Below the pieces are notes generated by a model that was not told the origin of the DNA, ran no database searches, and saw nothing but the letters and a program-made list of their open reading frames with translations. From assembly GCA_009797885.1 (NCBI GenBank), contig WNKP01000002.1:248001-312000 (forward strand): a stretch of DNA of 64,000 nucleotides, given 5' to 3'. This stretch comes from Flavobacteriaceae bacterium GF1 (GTDB lineage: Bacteria; Bacteroidota; Bacteroidia; Flavobacteriales; Flavobacteriaceae). This document shows positions 8,269 to 17,935 of this stretch, piece by piece (position 1 is the stretch's first letter; every line of letters starts with the position of its first letter). Both the position numbers and the translations under genes were made by a program.

Positions 8269-10500
8269 ATGAAGTTTAACCTGCTCTTTTTTGTACGTCT
8301 GTTACTAAGACATATTGGCCTTCTGGTGGTAATGCCCATCATTTTGGCCTCATTGGTCTTTTTTCTTACCAAAAATGAGCCCAAGGTCTATAATTCCAAG
8401 GCAAGGATCTATACCGGAATTGCTTCCGGGTCCACTATTGAGCTGGAAAATACCAAAGTGGATTTTAGAGCCGCCAATACCGCCTACGATAACCTTTTAA
8501 ATCTTATCAAGGCCAGGACAACCATTGAAATGGTAGGCCTTAAACTTTTTGCACAGCATATGGCACAAGATAGTGCCGACTTAAAGATCATTTCAAGGAA
8601 GAAGTTCAATGGGTTGATGGAAACCGTACCCGAAGAGGTAAAATCCGTTGTGGTAAAAGGGGACGTTGAACAGACCTATGAAAATTTCAAAACTCTCAAA
8701 AACTCCGACTATTCCAATTTCATTTACAAGCTTCTAAACTTTGACCATCCAGACTATAGCATAGAAAAGATAACCGGGAAAATTGGACTCAGAAGGATTT
8801 CCAACAGTGATTTTGTTGATATCGCCTATGAGTCCGACGATGCGGCCATTTGCCAGAATACCTTGCTCATTCTTTGTGATGTATTTGTGAAGCTGAATGC
8901 GGATATCAAGGTCAACCAATCCGATGCCGTGGTAAAATATTTTGAAAGGCAACTACAGAATTCAACCCAGGATCTTAGGGGTGCGGAAAACGAATTGTTG
9001 GATTTTAACCGTACCCATAACATCATTAACTACTACGAACAGACCAAACATATTGCTGCAGAAAAGGAGGAGTTCGAGATCAAATATTTTGAAGTTTACC
9101 GAAAGTTCCATGCAGCAAGGGCGGTCCTGGAAAATTTGGAATCCAAGCTGGAAACCCACGATAGGAAAAGAATTGCCAGCTCAAGTATTATGGATTTAAG
9201 GGAGCAGCTTTCCAAGCTCAATTTCAATATTTCAATGGAAACCTTGGGGATTGAAACGGATTCGGCCAAGATTGAGAAAAGCTCCCAGAAGTTATCCAAA
9301 ATGATGAACGAGGTTGCCCAATTGGAACGGAAATTGGCGAACCAAGTAGATGTACTTTACCAAACGGATTATGACAGCAAGAGCATTGCATCCACCAGTG
9401 TACTTTCGGATTGGTTGCAAAATACCATTGATTATGAAGGATTCAAGGCCCAGTTAAAGGTTATGGAACAAAAGCGCCTGGAGTTTGACGAACTCTATCA
9501 AAAGTTCTCCCCACTGGGGGCGACCATGAAGCGCTTGGAAAGAAAGATCGATATTGCGGAAAGGGAGTATCTGAGCCTTTTGCATAGTTTGGGACTGGCA
9601 AAACTACGCCAACAGAATGTGGAATTGAAATCCAATATAAAACTGACCGAGATTCCATATTACCCCATAAACCCAAAGCCCAGTAAGCGCATGATGCTGG
9701 TGGCGGCAGCGGGAGTGGTTGGTTTCCTGCTCGTGGCCATGACCATTCTCATTTTAGAGTTTTTGGATGGCAATATCAAGACTGCTGTCAGGGCAGAGGA
9801 TAAAATAGGGGTACAGGTTTCCTCCATATTTCCGGTTATCAATTTAACGGACAAAAAAATTGATTATAACTACATCCAGAACAAGGCCATCAATGCCATT
9901 TCAAGGAATGTATTGTTAAATCAGTTTAAAAAATCAAATGGAGAAAAGCCCGTGGTGAATATGTTGTTTTCCACACAGCAAAGCGAAGGGAAAACATTTA
10001 TATGTAGACACCTCATTGCCAAGTTGTGTGAACTGGGGTACAAAACCCTGCACGTCACCTATGATAAAACGGATATAGGGGTGACAGGGGAAGACTATCA
10101 AAAAATAACCTACGACATCAGTGACCAACTCTACAAAATAGCTACAGTCGAGGAATTTGCCGAGGATAAGGTAGTGGAAGGCTATAAATCGTTTGACTTT
10201 GTCATCCTGGAAATACCGAGTATCATAAGAAACCCTTTCCCTGTAAAATTGGCATCTACAATGGATTACACGTTTTTGGTCACAAGGGCCAACCGTGCCT
10301 GGGGGGATGCCGATAAAAATGCATTGGCTTTGTTCAACGAGGCGACCACGGGACCGGAACCTACCATAATACTCAACGGTGTAAAAGTATTGGAGATGGA
10401 GACCGTATTGGGCGAACTTCCCAAAAACCGTTCCTTGATCCGAAGATGGGTGAAGAAAATCGTACAGTTTAGATTTTTCAACAAAACCTCCGTTGCATAA
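8269..10500 (+). CDS. Wzc/GumC-like polysaccharide co-polymerase with degenerate kinase domain
   Basis: About 743 residues: membrane helix near residues 10-30, a Wzz-type periplasmic domain with long coiled coils (about 200-460), second membrane helix near 477-500, and a cytoplasmic P-loop domain. Walker A is recognisable as STQQSEGKTF, but the Walker A' motif is poor (LHVTYDKTDIG) and there is no Tyr-rich tail, so it is probably not an active BY-kinase. It should control chain length of the polymer. I prefer the ATG at 8269, three bases after the TolC-like stop, over an overlapping TTG at 8263. Its stop overlaps the flippase ATG by one base. Confidence 0.85.
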   Translation: MKFNLLFFVRLLLRHIGLLVVMPIILASLVFFLTKNEPKVYNSKARIYTGIASGSTIELENTKVDFRAANTAYDNLLNLIKARTTIEMVGLKLFAQHMAQDSADLKIISRKKFNGLMETVPEEVKSVVVKGDVEQTYENFKTLKNSDYSNFIYKLLNFDHPDYSIEKITGKIGLRRISNSDFVDIAYESDDAAICQNTLLILCDVFVKLNADIKVNQSDAVVKYFERQLQNSTQDLRGAENELLDFNRTHNIINYYEQTKHIAAEKEEFEIKYFEVYRKFHAARAVLENLESKLETHDRKRIASSSIMDLREQLSKLNFNISMETLGIETDSAKIEKSSQKLSKMMNEVAQLERKLANQVDVLYQTDYDSKSIASTSVLSDWLQNTIDYEGFKAQLKVMEQKRLEFDELYQKFSPLGATMKRLERKIDIAEREYLSLLHSLGLAKLRQQNVELKSNIKLTEIPYYPINPKPSKRMMLVAAAGVVGFLLVAMTILILEFLDGNIKTAVRAEDKIGVQVSSIFPVINLTDKKIDYNYIQNKAINAISRNVLLNQFKKSNGEKPVVNMLFSTQQSEGKTFICRHLIAKLCELGYKTLHVTYDKTDIGVTGEDYQKITYDISDQLYKIATVEEFAEDKVVEGYKSFDFVILEIPSIIRNPFPVKLASTMDYTFLVTRANRAWGDADKNALALFNEATTGPEPTIILNGVKVLEMETVLGELPKNRSLIRRWVKKIVQFRFFNKTSVA

Positions 10501-11846
10501 TGTGGGCCAGGATCAAGAAAATAGGGAAAGAGAAAAATTTGTCATCGCTGCTGTCCAACGTGAGTGTAGCTTTTGCCGGATTATTGAGCTTTATGTTGCT
10601 CACACGCCAATTGGAGAAAGAACAATTTGGGGATTGGGTCTTGTTTATCACCTTGGCAACCTTTGTTGATCTGCTCAGGTTTGGTCTTACCAGAACAGCA
10701 GCGGTACGTGCGCTTTCCAATGCGGATGAAAACCGGCAAAAAACAATATTGGGTTCCACATTCAGGATCAATCTTGTACTGCTCCTATTGATTTCCATGG
10801 TTTGTTGGGGATTGTGGATACTAAAGGAAAGTTTTGGGACCTCAATTAACAATGGGTATCACCTATTTCTTATATGGTATCCGTTACTGGCATTGTCCAA
10901 CCTAAGCTGGAACAATGCAATGGCCCTTTTCCAGGCGGAACAACAGTTTCATAGAATGATGTGGGTCAGGTTATCCAACGTTGGTCTGTTCTTGTTTTTT
11001 CTATTGGTGAACTATTGGACCGTACAATTTGGGTTGGTTCCCATAATCATTGCAAATCTGGTGGTAAACTTGATTTCCAGTTTTTGGTGTACCCTAAAAA
11101 AATGGGACGGCCTGATTTACTTGACCATGGCAAGGAGAAAGACGGAGAAGGAATTGGTCAACTTTGGAAAGTATTCCATGGGAACCTTGATCAGTTCCAG
11201 CCTGCTAAAAAGTGCAGATACTTTCATCATTGGATTGAGCCCATTTTTGGGTTCGGCAGGAATAGCCATGTATGCCATTCCTTTAAAACTAACGGATTTG
11301 TTGGGTATACCGTTGCATAGTTTCTCCATGACGGCCTATCCACGAATGTCCAGGAAATGTTTGGATGGCGATAAAACGGGAGCACGAAAAATTTTTTATA
11401 CGTATTCCGGAGCGGTTACCTTTTTATTCTTTCCGATAGCGATTTTAGGTTTTGTTTTTGCGGAGTACCTGGTTTTGATTTTAGGGGGAGTGGAATACCT
11501 GGATTCATTGGAACTGTTGACGCTAGTATTCAGGGTATTTACCCTTTATGTCATGCTCTTGCCCATTGACCGTTTCACGGGAGTCTTATTGGATAGCCTC
11601 AATCGTCCAAAATATAATTTATACAAGGTCATTGTAATGACATTGGCCAATATCGTTTTTGATCTAATTGCCGTCTTTGTGTTCAAGAGTTTGGTGGCCG
11701 TAGCGGTTGGAACGGTATTGTTTACCCTAATAGGAATTTTCCTGGGCTTCTTTTTCCTGCGGAAGGAACTGGAGATTCACTTTCGGCATATTTTTTCAGA
11801 AAGCCTTTTGTTTTTTAAAAACCTTAAAACACACTTGGCATCATGA
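10500..11846 (+). CDS. Wzx-like lipid-linked oligosaccharide flippase
   Basis: 448 residues with about 12-14 predicted membrane helices and the polysaccharide biosynthesis (MOP superfamily) pattern: early cytoplasmic loop LLTRQLEKEQFGDWVLF and the middle FGKYSMGTLISSSLLKSADTFIIG block. It should flip the lipid-linked repeat unit to the periplasm. The ATG overlaps the co-polymerase stop (TAATG) and its own stop overlaps the polymerase start by four bases (ATGA), showing tight translational coupling. Confidence 0.88.
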   Translation: MWARIKKIGKEKNLSSLLSNVSVAFAGLLSFMLLTRQLEKEQFGDWVLFITLATFVDLLRFGLTRTAAVRALSNADENRQKTILGSTFRINLVLLLLISMVCWGLWILKESFGTSINNGYHLFLIWYPLLALSNLSWNNAMALFQAEQQFHRMMWVRLSNVGLFLFFLLVNYWTVQFGLVPIIIANLVVNLISSFWCTLKKWDGLIYLTMARRKTEKELVNFGKYSMGTLISSSLLKSADTFIIGLSPFLGSAGIAMYAIPLKLTDLLGIPLHSFSMTAYPRMSRKCLDGDKTGARKIFYTYSGAVTFLFFPIAILGFVFAEYLVLILGGVEYLDSLELLTLVFRVFTLYVMLLPIDRFTGVLLDSLNRPKYNLYKVIVMTLANIVFDLIAVFVFKSLVAVAVGTVLFTLIGIFLGFFFLRKELEIHFRHIFSESLLFFKNLKTHLAS

Positions 11847-13315
11847 ACCCAGTTTTGACGACATCCGGTGCAGAGAAAATGCGTAAGCCCATTCCCATTA
11901 TGCTGTTGTTGTCCGTGGTCATCATTACGGCCCATCTTACCGCAACAAGGGGATTGGTGGCCGGGATTGCCGTAATTGTACTTCCGTTGGTGGCCGTGTA
12001 CGTTGGGGCTTTGTTCGTCAATCCCAGAATAGGGATTATTACGGTTCTCATCTTCAATTTCTTTGTCCTTGGTATTGGTAGGTACATTCCAATGACCTGG
12101 GGCCTCTTAATGGATGGGATGATGGTGCTTATGTATTTGGCACTGTTTTTCAAGGCTTTCAAGGTTAAAGTTCCCTGGAACAGGGCAAGTTCGCAATTAA
12201 CGCTCCTGGTGTCCATATGGTTTGGTTACGCGGTATTGCAGATTGTAAACCCAGAAGCGGTAAGTGTTGCGGCCTGGTTTTATGCCATGCGCGGATTGGC
12301 TTTATATCAGTGGCTTTTTATACCCTTGGTGTTCATCTTGTTCAATAGGCCCAACGATTTAAGGATATTCTTTATCATTTGGGGGATCCTGTCCTTTTTG
12401 GCGACCCTTAAAGGGATGCAACAGCTCATTTTTGGGGTAGACCCCTATGAGCAAGCCTGGTTGGACGCAGGGGGCGATGTAACCCATGTACTTTTTGGTA
12501 AGCTACGGATATTCTCTTTTTATTCCGATGCGGGGCAGTTTGGTGCTTCGCAAGGTCATACGGGTGTTGTTTTTGGGATATTGGCCCTGTTTGCCAAAGA
12601 CAGAAAATTCCAAATCTTCTGTGCAATTGTGGCCCTGGCGGGATTATGGGGAATGATGATTTCCGGAACGCGTGGGGCAATTGCCGTCCCTGCAATGGGA
12701 GGTATCATGTTCATTTTGGTTAGAAAACATATGCCGAGCATTGTATTGGGAATCATTGCGGGCATTAGTGTATTTGTCTTTTTCAAGTACACCACAATAG
12801 GCAATAATAATGACCAAATTCGACGAATGCGAACGGCGTTCGATCCAAACGATGCTTCACTGGAAATGAGAAGGATCAACCAGGCCAAATTAAAAGGATA
12901 CCTGGCTACCCGACCACTTGGAGGTGGAATTGGCTCTACCGGCAACTGGGGAAAACGTTTTTCGCCCAATACATTTTTGGCCAATACGGCAACGGACAGT
13001 TGGTTTGTGGCCGTTTGGGCAGATACGGGGATTGTGGGATTGTACCTGCACCTTTTCATTTTGTTCTTTGTCCTGGTTACGGGGGCTTATAATGTGATGT
13101 ATAAAATTCGGGATGACTGGCTCAAAGGTCAAATTACGGCATTGGTCTGCGGGATGGCGGGCATTATGCTGGCATCTTATGGTAACGGTGTTTTTGGACA
13201 GTTTCCTACATGTATCCTAATGTATACGGGAATGGTATTTATGTTCATCGCACCCAAATTGGACAAGCAGATTTTAAAGGAAAAAGGATTGTTGGAAGAA
13301 ACGGTAATCAAATAG
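11843..13315 (+). CDS. Wzy/O-antigen-ligase-like polysaccharide polymerase
   Basis: 490 residues with about 11-12 membrane helices. A large periplasmic loop (about residues 325-400) contains RPLGGGIGSTGNWGKRFSPNTFLANTATDSWF, the position and type of the Wzy_C/WaaL loop that holds the catalytic Arg and His residues, although the His is not obvious here. It should join repeat units in the periplasm. Overlaps the flippase by four bases and is followed after one base by a glycosyltransferase. Confidence 0.85.
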   Translation: MNPVLTTSGAEKMRKPIPIMLLLSVVIITAHLTATRGLVAGIAVIVLPLVAVYVGALFVNPRIGIITVLIFNFFVLGIGRYIPMTWGLLMDGMMVLMYLALFFKAFKVKVPWNRASSQLTLLVSIWFGYAVLQIVNPEAVSVAAWFYAMRGLALYQWLFIPLVFILFNRPNDLRIFFIIWGILSFLATLKGMQQLIFGVDPYEQAWLDAGGDVTHVLFGKLRIFSFYSDAGQFGASQGHTGVVFGILALFAKDRKFQIFCAIVALAGLWGMMISGTRGAIAVPAMGGIMFILVRKHMPSIVLGIIAGISVFVFFKYTTIGNNNDQIRRMRTAFDPNDASLEMRRINQAKLKGYLATRPLGGGIGSTGNWGKRFSPNTFLANTATDSWFVAVWADTGIVGLYLHLFILFFVLVTGAYNVMYKIRDDWLKGQITALVCGMAGIMLASYGNGVFGQFPTCILMYTGMVFMFIAPKLDKQILKEKGLLEETVIK

Positions 13316-13316
13316 T

Positions 13317-14216
13317 ATGAAAACACAACCATTGGTTTCGATAATTACGATCAATTACAATGAATCCCAGGTAACCTTGGATATGTTGGAGTCGCTCCAG
13401 GATGTCGACTATTCAAACTTGGAGGTCATTGTGGTGGACAATGCATCCCCGAATGATGATCCTGATGTCATCAAGGAAAAATTTCCCCAGGTCAACCTGA
13501 TTAAGAGCAAGGAAAACCTGGGTTTTGCCGGAGGTAATAATCTGGGGGCCCGCGTGGCAAAAGGAGCGTATTTGTTCTTTATAAACAACGATACCATTGT
13601 TCCCAAGGAATGCATAGGGCCTTTGGTGGAGACCCTGGAAAACAATAGTGCCATTGGGATGGTAAGCCCCAAAATAAAATTTCATTGGGATGCCAGTTTA
13701 ATACAGTATGCGGGTTATACGCCCATGAACCATTGGACCATAAGGAACAATAGTATTGGATACCATCAGAAAGACGATGGTAGGTTTGACAAGGAAGGGG
13801 AAACCAATTCCATACACGGGGCTGCAATGATGGTACCAAAGCGGGTTGTGGAAAAAGTTGGAATGATGACGGAAGTGTACTTTCTGTATTACGAAGAACA
13901 CGATTGGGCAGAACAAATGAAGCGGGCAGGCTATAAAGTATACTATCAGCCCAAGTCCTATATCCTTCACAAGGAATCCCTTTCAACTGGAAAGTTCAGT
14001 CCGCTAAAGACCTATTACATTTCAAGGAACAGAATCTTATTTGCGAGAAGGAATTTTAAACCGTTTCAGCTTGCCGTAAGTATGTCCTTTCAGCTATTCA
14101 TCTCCATTCCAAAGAACGTGGTGGGTTTTGCACTAAAAAGGGAATTCAAGCATTTAAAGGCGTTTTGGGAAGCTATTTTCTGGAACCTTAAAAACCATGG
14201 GGCCGTAAGGACGTAA
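13317..14216 (+). CDS. family 2 glycosyltransferase (rhamnosyltransferase-like)
   Basis: 299 residues: N-terminal GT-A domain with SIITINYNESQVT, EVIVVDNASPND, GFAGGNNLGARVA and the metal site FFINNDT; a second motif GAAMMVPKRVVEKVG...YYEEHDWAEQMKRAGYKVYY is typical of WcaA/GT2 rhamnosyltransferases. No clear membrane segments apart from a weakly hydrophobic C-terminal patch. Probably adds a sugar to the repeat unit; L-rhamnose would fit the rfb genes later in the window, but this is inference. Confidence 0.88.
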   Translation: MKTQPLVSIITINYNESQVTLDMLESLQDVDYSNLEVIVVDNASPNDDPDVIKEKFPQVNLIKSKENLGFAGGNNLGARVAKGAYLFFINNDTIVPKECIGPLVETLENNSAIGMVSPKIKFHWDASLIQYAGYTPMNHWTIRNNSIGYHQKDDGRFDKEGETNSIHGAAMMVPKRVVEKVGMMTEVYFLYYEEHDWAEQMKRAGYKVYYQPKSYILHKESLSTGKFSPLKTYYISRNRILFARRNFKPFQLAVSMSFQLFISIPKNVVGFALKREFKHLKAFWEAIFWNLKNHGAVRT

Positions 14217-14280
14217 CCCTTGAGGACACGCCGTTATAAAAAACGCTCAAAGTGAATGCTTAACAACGTTATTGAAGCGA

Positions 14281-14332
14281 TTCACAACATAATTTTCCAA
14301 TCTTAGAATTGTAAGATAATATTTACAAATAA
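14281..14332 (+). promoter_or_regulatory. module shared with the rfbB upstream region (copy 1)
   Basis: TTCACAACATAA (14281-14292), 18 variable bases, then GTAAGATAATATTTAC followed by AAATAA (14311-14332). The same two blocks with the same 18-base gap occur before rfbB at 23439-23490, with one difference. The module ends 19 bases before the ugd start codon. The second block is a partial palindrome (GTAA...TTAC). No TTTG/TAnnTTTG promoter pair fits well here, which suggests a regulator-dependent promoter. Confidence 0.7.
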
Positions 14333-14351
14333 TTAACGAAAAAACCTAAAA

Positions 14352-15704
14352 ATGAATATAGCAGTTGTTGGCACGGGCTATGTAGGTCTGGTTACCGGTA
14401 CTTGTTTTGCGGAAACGGGCGTAAACGTTATCTGTGTGGATATTGATAAAAAGAAGGTAGAGATGCTTCGTAACGGGGAGGTTCCCATTTATGAACCTGG
14501 TTTGGATACCCTTTTGGAGCGAAACCTTGACAAAGGTAGAATCTCCTTTACAACAAGCCTGGAAAAAGGAATCAAAGATGCGGATGCCATATTCATCGCC
14601 GTTGGCACTCCTCCGGACGAGGATGGTAGTGCAGACCTGAAATACGTTTTGGGCGTAGCACGTGAGATAGGACAGCATATGGAGAATTATAAGGTAATTG
14701 TCACCAAAAGTACGGTACCTGTTGGAACTTCCTTTAAAGTAAAGACAGCAGTAGAGGAAGAATTGGTCAAAAGAGGGGTTCGAATCCCTTTTGATGTTGC
14801 TTCCAACCCTGAGTTTTTAAAAGAGGGAAGTGCCGTGGACGATTTTCTTAAACCGGACCGAATTGTGGTCGGTATAGAAAGCAAACGTGCTGAAAAAGTG
14901 ATGAAACGTCTTTACAAGCCGTATTTGATGAATGGACATCCATTGTTGTTTATGGATATTTTTTCATCGGAAATGACCAAATATGCCGCAAACTCCATGT
15001 TGGCTACCAAGATCAGCTTTATGAACGATATTGCCAACCTCTGTGAGTTGGTAGGTGCCAATGTTGATTTGGTGAGAAAAGGTATCGGTTCGGATTCCAG
15101 GATAGGGAATAAATTCATTTACCCTGGAACAGGGTACGGGGGAAGCTGTTTCCCCAAAGATGTTCAGGCGTTGGTAAGGACTGCGGATGAATATGGGCAT
15201 TCGCTGGAAGTACTAAAAGCTGTGGAAGCCGTGAACTATCGTCAAAAAACCACCTTGGTCGAAAAAATCAAAAAGCATTTCGGAGACAATCTCAAAGGCA
15301 AACAATTTGGCCTATGGGGCTTGGCCTTTAAACCAAAAACGGATGATATGCGGGAAGCACCATCGCTGGTCATCATAGAACAATTGATAGCATTGGGTGC
15401 CAGTATTAGGGCCTATGATCCGGTAGCGATGCACGAGGCCGAACGGATTCTTGGAGATAAAATAGCATATGCCAAAGATGAGTATGACGTATGTATTGAT
15501 GCAGATGCCCTAATCTTGGTTACGGAATGGTCGGAGTTTAGGATGCCCAACTTCAGGATTCTTGAAAAGTTGATGAACGAGAAGACCATTTTTGACGGTA
15601 GAAATGTTTATGACCCGGAAGAAATGGCAGAGCAAGGCTTCAACTACTATAGTATTGGTAGGGAAGCCATCCATAGTACCGTTGGGGCATCGGCAAATGC
15701 CTAA
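14352..15704 (+). CDS. ugd: UDP-glucose 6-dehydrogenase
   Basis: 450 residues of the UDP-glucose/GDP-mannose dehydrogenase family, close to the usual length. N-terminal Rossmann motif GTGYVGLVTG, the SNPEFLKEG block, catalytic Cys in GYGGSCFPKD (about residue 260), and C-terminal UDP-binding domain with GLAFKPKTDDMREAPS. It oxidises UDP-glucose to UDP-glucuronate with NAD. The next gene is a UDP-glucuronate decarboxylase, so the pair should make UDP-xylose. It begins a transcription unit preceded by the shared regulatory module. Confidence 0.97.
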   Translation: MNIAVVGTGYVGLVTGTCFAETGVNVICVDIDKKKVEMLRNGEVPIYEPGLDTLLERNLDKGRISFTTSLEKGIKDADAIFIAVGTPPDEDGSADLKYVLGVAREIGQHMENYKVIVTKSTVPVGTSFKVKTAVEEELVKRGVRIPFDVASNPEFLKEGSAVDDFLKPDRIVVGIESKRAEKVMKRLYKPYLMNGHPLLFMDIFSSEMTKYAANSMLATKISFMNDIANLCELVGANVDLVRKGIGSDSRIGNKFIYPGTGYGGSCFPKDVQALVRTADEYGHSLEVLKAVEAVNYRQKTTLVEKIKKHFGDNLKGKQFGLWGLAFKPKTDDMREAPSLVIIEQLIALGASIRAYDPVAMHEAERILGDKIAYAKDEYDVCIDADALILVTEWSEFRMPNFRILEKLMNEKTIFDGRNVYDPEEMAEQGFNYYSIGREAIHSTVGASANA

Positions 15705-15728
15705 TCAAACAATAATCAAAAATAAGGG

Positions 15729-16697
15729 ATGAAAAGAATATTAGTAACCGGAGGTGCAGGATTTGTAGGATCACATTTGTGCGAACGACTTCTAAATGAG
15801 GGGCATGAAGTGGTTTGTATGGACAATTATTTTACGGGGAGAAAGAGTAAAATAGTCCATTTAATGGACAACCCGTATTTTGAGTTGATAAGACATGATG
15901 TAACCCTACCTTACTTCATTGAGGTGGATGAGATTTACAATCTGGCATGTCCTGCCTCACCGGTACATTATCAACACAATCCAATAAAGACCATTAAAAC
16001 TTCGGTACTGGGGGCCATTAACATGTTGGGATTGGCGAAACGGATCAATGCCAAGATTTTGCAGGCATCAACAAGTGAAGTATACGGGGACCCGGAGGTA
16101 CACCCACAACCGGAAGATTATTGGGGCCATGTGAACCCCATCGGTATTCGCTCCTGCTATGACGAGGGAAAGCGATGTGCAGAATCACTGTTTGTGAACT
16201 ACCATCAATCCAATGGGGTCTTGGTGAAAATCATTAGGATTTTCAATACCTACGGTCCCAGAATGGAGCCGGACGATGGTCGCGTGGTTTCCAACTTTAT
16301 CATGCAGGCCCTTCAAGGGAAGAACATTACCGTTTTTGGTGACGGTACACAGACCAGAAGCTTTCAATATGTAAGTGACCTCGTGGATGGAATGATCAAA
16401 ATGATGGGTACGGAAGACGGGTTCATTGGTCCAATTAATATTGGAAATCCAGGGGAATTCACTATGCTTGAGCTGGCCGAAAACATTATTGATCTAACGG
16501 GTTCCAAGTCCAAAATAATCCATTTGCCACTGCCCTCGGATGATCCCATGCAGCGCAAACCGGACATCACCCTGGCCAAGGAAAGGCTCAAGGATTGGAA
16601 GCCAACCGTTGAACTTAGGGATGGGTTAAAGGAAACCATAGCCTATTTTGATGGGATGTTGAAGGACAAGACCATTAAAGAATTGGTAAGTATATAG
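15729..16697 (+). CDS. uxs: UDP-glucuronate decarboxylase (UDP-xylose synthase)
   Basis: 322 residues of the extended short-chain dehydrogenase family: [14 protein letters not shown] nucleotide site, [21 protein letters not shown] (a hallmark of UXS enzymes), Ser-Thr-Ser catalytic strand [21 protein letters not shown], and Tyr-x3-Lys in SCYDEGKR. It converts UDP-glucuronate to UDP-xylose. It follows ugd after 24 bases, giving substrate and product order. Gene symbol uxs follows common use for this family. Confidence 0.94.
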   Translation: MKRILVTGGAGFVGSHLCERLLNEGHEVVCMDNYFTGRKSKIVHLMDNPYFELIRHDVTLPYFIEVDEIYNLACPASPVHYQHNPIKTIKTSVLGAINMLGLAKRINAKILQASTSEVYGDPEVHPQPEDYWGHVNPIGIRSCYDEGKRCAESLFVNYHQSNGVLVKIIRIFNTYGPRMEPDDGRVVSNFIMQALQGKNITVFGDGTQTRSFQYVSDLVDGMIKMMGTEDGFIGPINIGNPGEFTMLELAENIIDLTGSKSKIIHLPLPSDDPMQRKPDITLAKERLKDWKPTVELRDGLKETIAYFDGMLKDKTIKELVSI

Positions 16698-16720
16698 TTA
16701 AGTTGTAAATAGGAAAACCG

Positions 16721-17926
16721 ATGGATGCATTGCAAATTTTGGCCAATGTCTTGGAAATAGTGGTATTGGCATACCTTGGCTTTGCATCCATTTATGTTTT
16801 TGTATTCGCTTTTGCGGGCTTGTTCAAGCCCAGGCAAAGGGAAAGCATCATTCAAAAACAACGGAAATTTGCGGTTTTAATACCGGGCTACAAAGAAGAC
16901 AATGTTATTGTTGAAGTGGCCAGGAGGGCCCTGGAACAAAGCTATTCCGAGGAACTTTTTGACGTGGTGGTCATTGCGGATTCCTTTCAGGACTTGACCT
17001 TACAAAAGTTAAGGAAGCTCCCCATAAAACTGGTGGAGGTTTCCTTTGAAAAAAGCACAAAATCCAAAGCCCTAAATAAGGCCATGGAAGTTATTGGGGA
17101 CCACTATCATGTGGCCCTGATCTTGGATGCCGACAATATTATGGAGTTCGATTTTATTGAACGCATCAATGAGGCATTCAATAAGGGGTATAAAGTGGTG
17201 CAAGGGCACCGTATTGCCAAGAATACCAATACGTCGTTTGCGATCCTGGATGCCATTAGCGAAGAAATAAATAACCATATCTTCAGAAAAGGGCATCGTG
17301 TATTGGGACTGTCTTCCGCCCTAATTGGGTCGGGAATGGCTTTTGATTACCACTTTTTCAAGTCTACCATGGCCAAAGTCAATGCGGTCGGTGGTTTTGA
17401 CAAGGAATTGGAATTAAAACTGCTGAGGGACCGAAATCAAATAGAATACCTTCATGATGCTTTGGTCCTTGATGAGAAGGTCCAAAAGACCGAGGTTTTT
17501 GCCAATCAGCGCAAGCGTTGGCTTTCTGCCCAATTTATTTATTTCAAACGCTTTGTTTGGGAGGGAACCAAAGAGCTGGTGACCAAGGGAAACCTGGATT
17601 TTACGGATAAGGTGTATCAAATGATATCCCCTCCCAGGATTCTGTTACTGGGACTTGTTTTTTGTTTTACAACCGCATATACGGCCATGGATGTGTTTTT
17701 CCCCAAGGGCTGGTTGATTGTTCCATCGTACCTGTGGCACCTCACTGCAGCACTTACTATCCTGGCCTTTATAATGGCCATTCCCAAAAAGTTTTACCGT
17801 AGATCGACCTTTACTGCAATTTGGACATTGCCCAAGGCATTTTTGGTCATGTTCCTTTCACTGTTCAAACTTAAAGGGGCCAATAAAAAGTTTATTCATA
17901 CCCAACACGGAACTGTTAATACCTAA
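16721..17926 (+). CDS. membrane family 2 glycosyltransferase
   Basis: 401 residues: one N-terminal membrane helix (about 5-28), a GT2 catalytic domain with VLIPGYKEDNVIVE, ALILDADNIME (DxD) and a QRKRWLSAQ block equivalent to the QxxRW of processive synthases, then about three C-terminal helices (about 300-375). The architecture is that of cellulose-synthase/HAS-like transferases. Part of the exopolysaccharide cluster; the added sugar is unknown. Confidence 0.88.
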   Translation: MDALQILANVLEIVVLAYLGFASIYVFVFAFAGLFKPRQRESIIQKQRKFAVLIPGYKEDNVIVEVARRALEQSYSEELFDVVVIADSFQDLTLQKLRKLPIKLVEVSFEKSTKSKALNKAMEVIGDHYHVALILDADNIMEFDFIERINEAFNKGYKVVQGHRIAKNTNTSFAILDAISEEINNHIFRKGHRVLGLSSALIGSGMAFDYHFFKSTMAKVNAVGGFDKELELKLLRDRNQIEYLHDALVLDEKVQKTEVFANQRKRWLSAQFIYFKRFVWEGTKELVTKGNLDFTDKVYQMISPPRILLLGLVFCFTTAYTAMDVFFPKGWLIVPSYLWHLTAALTILAFIMAIPKKFYRRSTFTAIWTLPKAFLVMFLSLFKLKGANKKFIHTQHGTVNT

Positions 17927-17935
17927 GCTATACGA

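Noticed and set aside
12556-13059. Minus-strand frame of 167 codons within the Wzy-like gene
   Set aside because: Shadow of a membrane protein gene; Pro and Ile rich with no recognisable domain.
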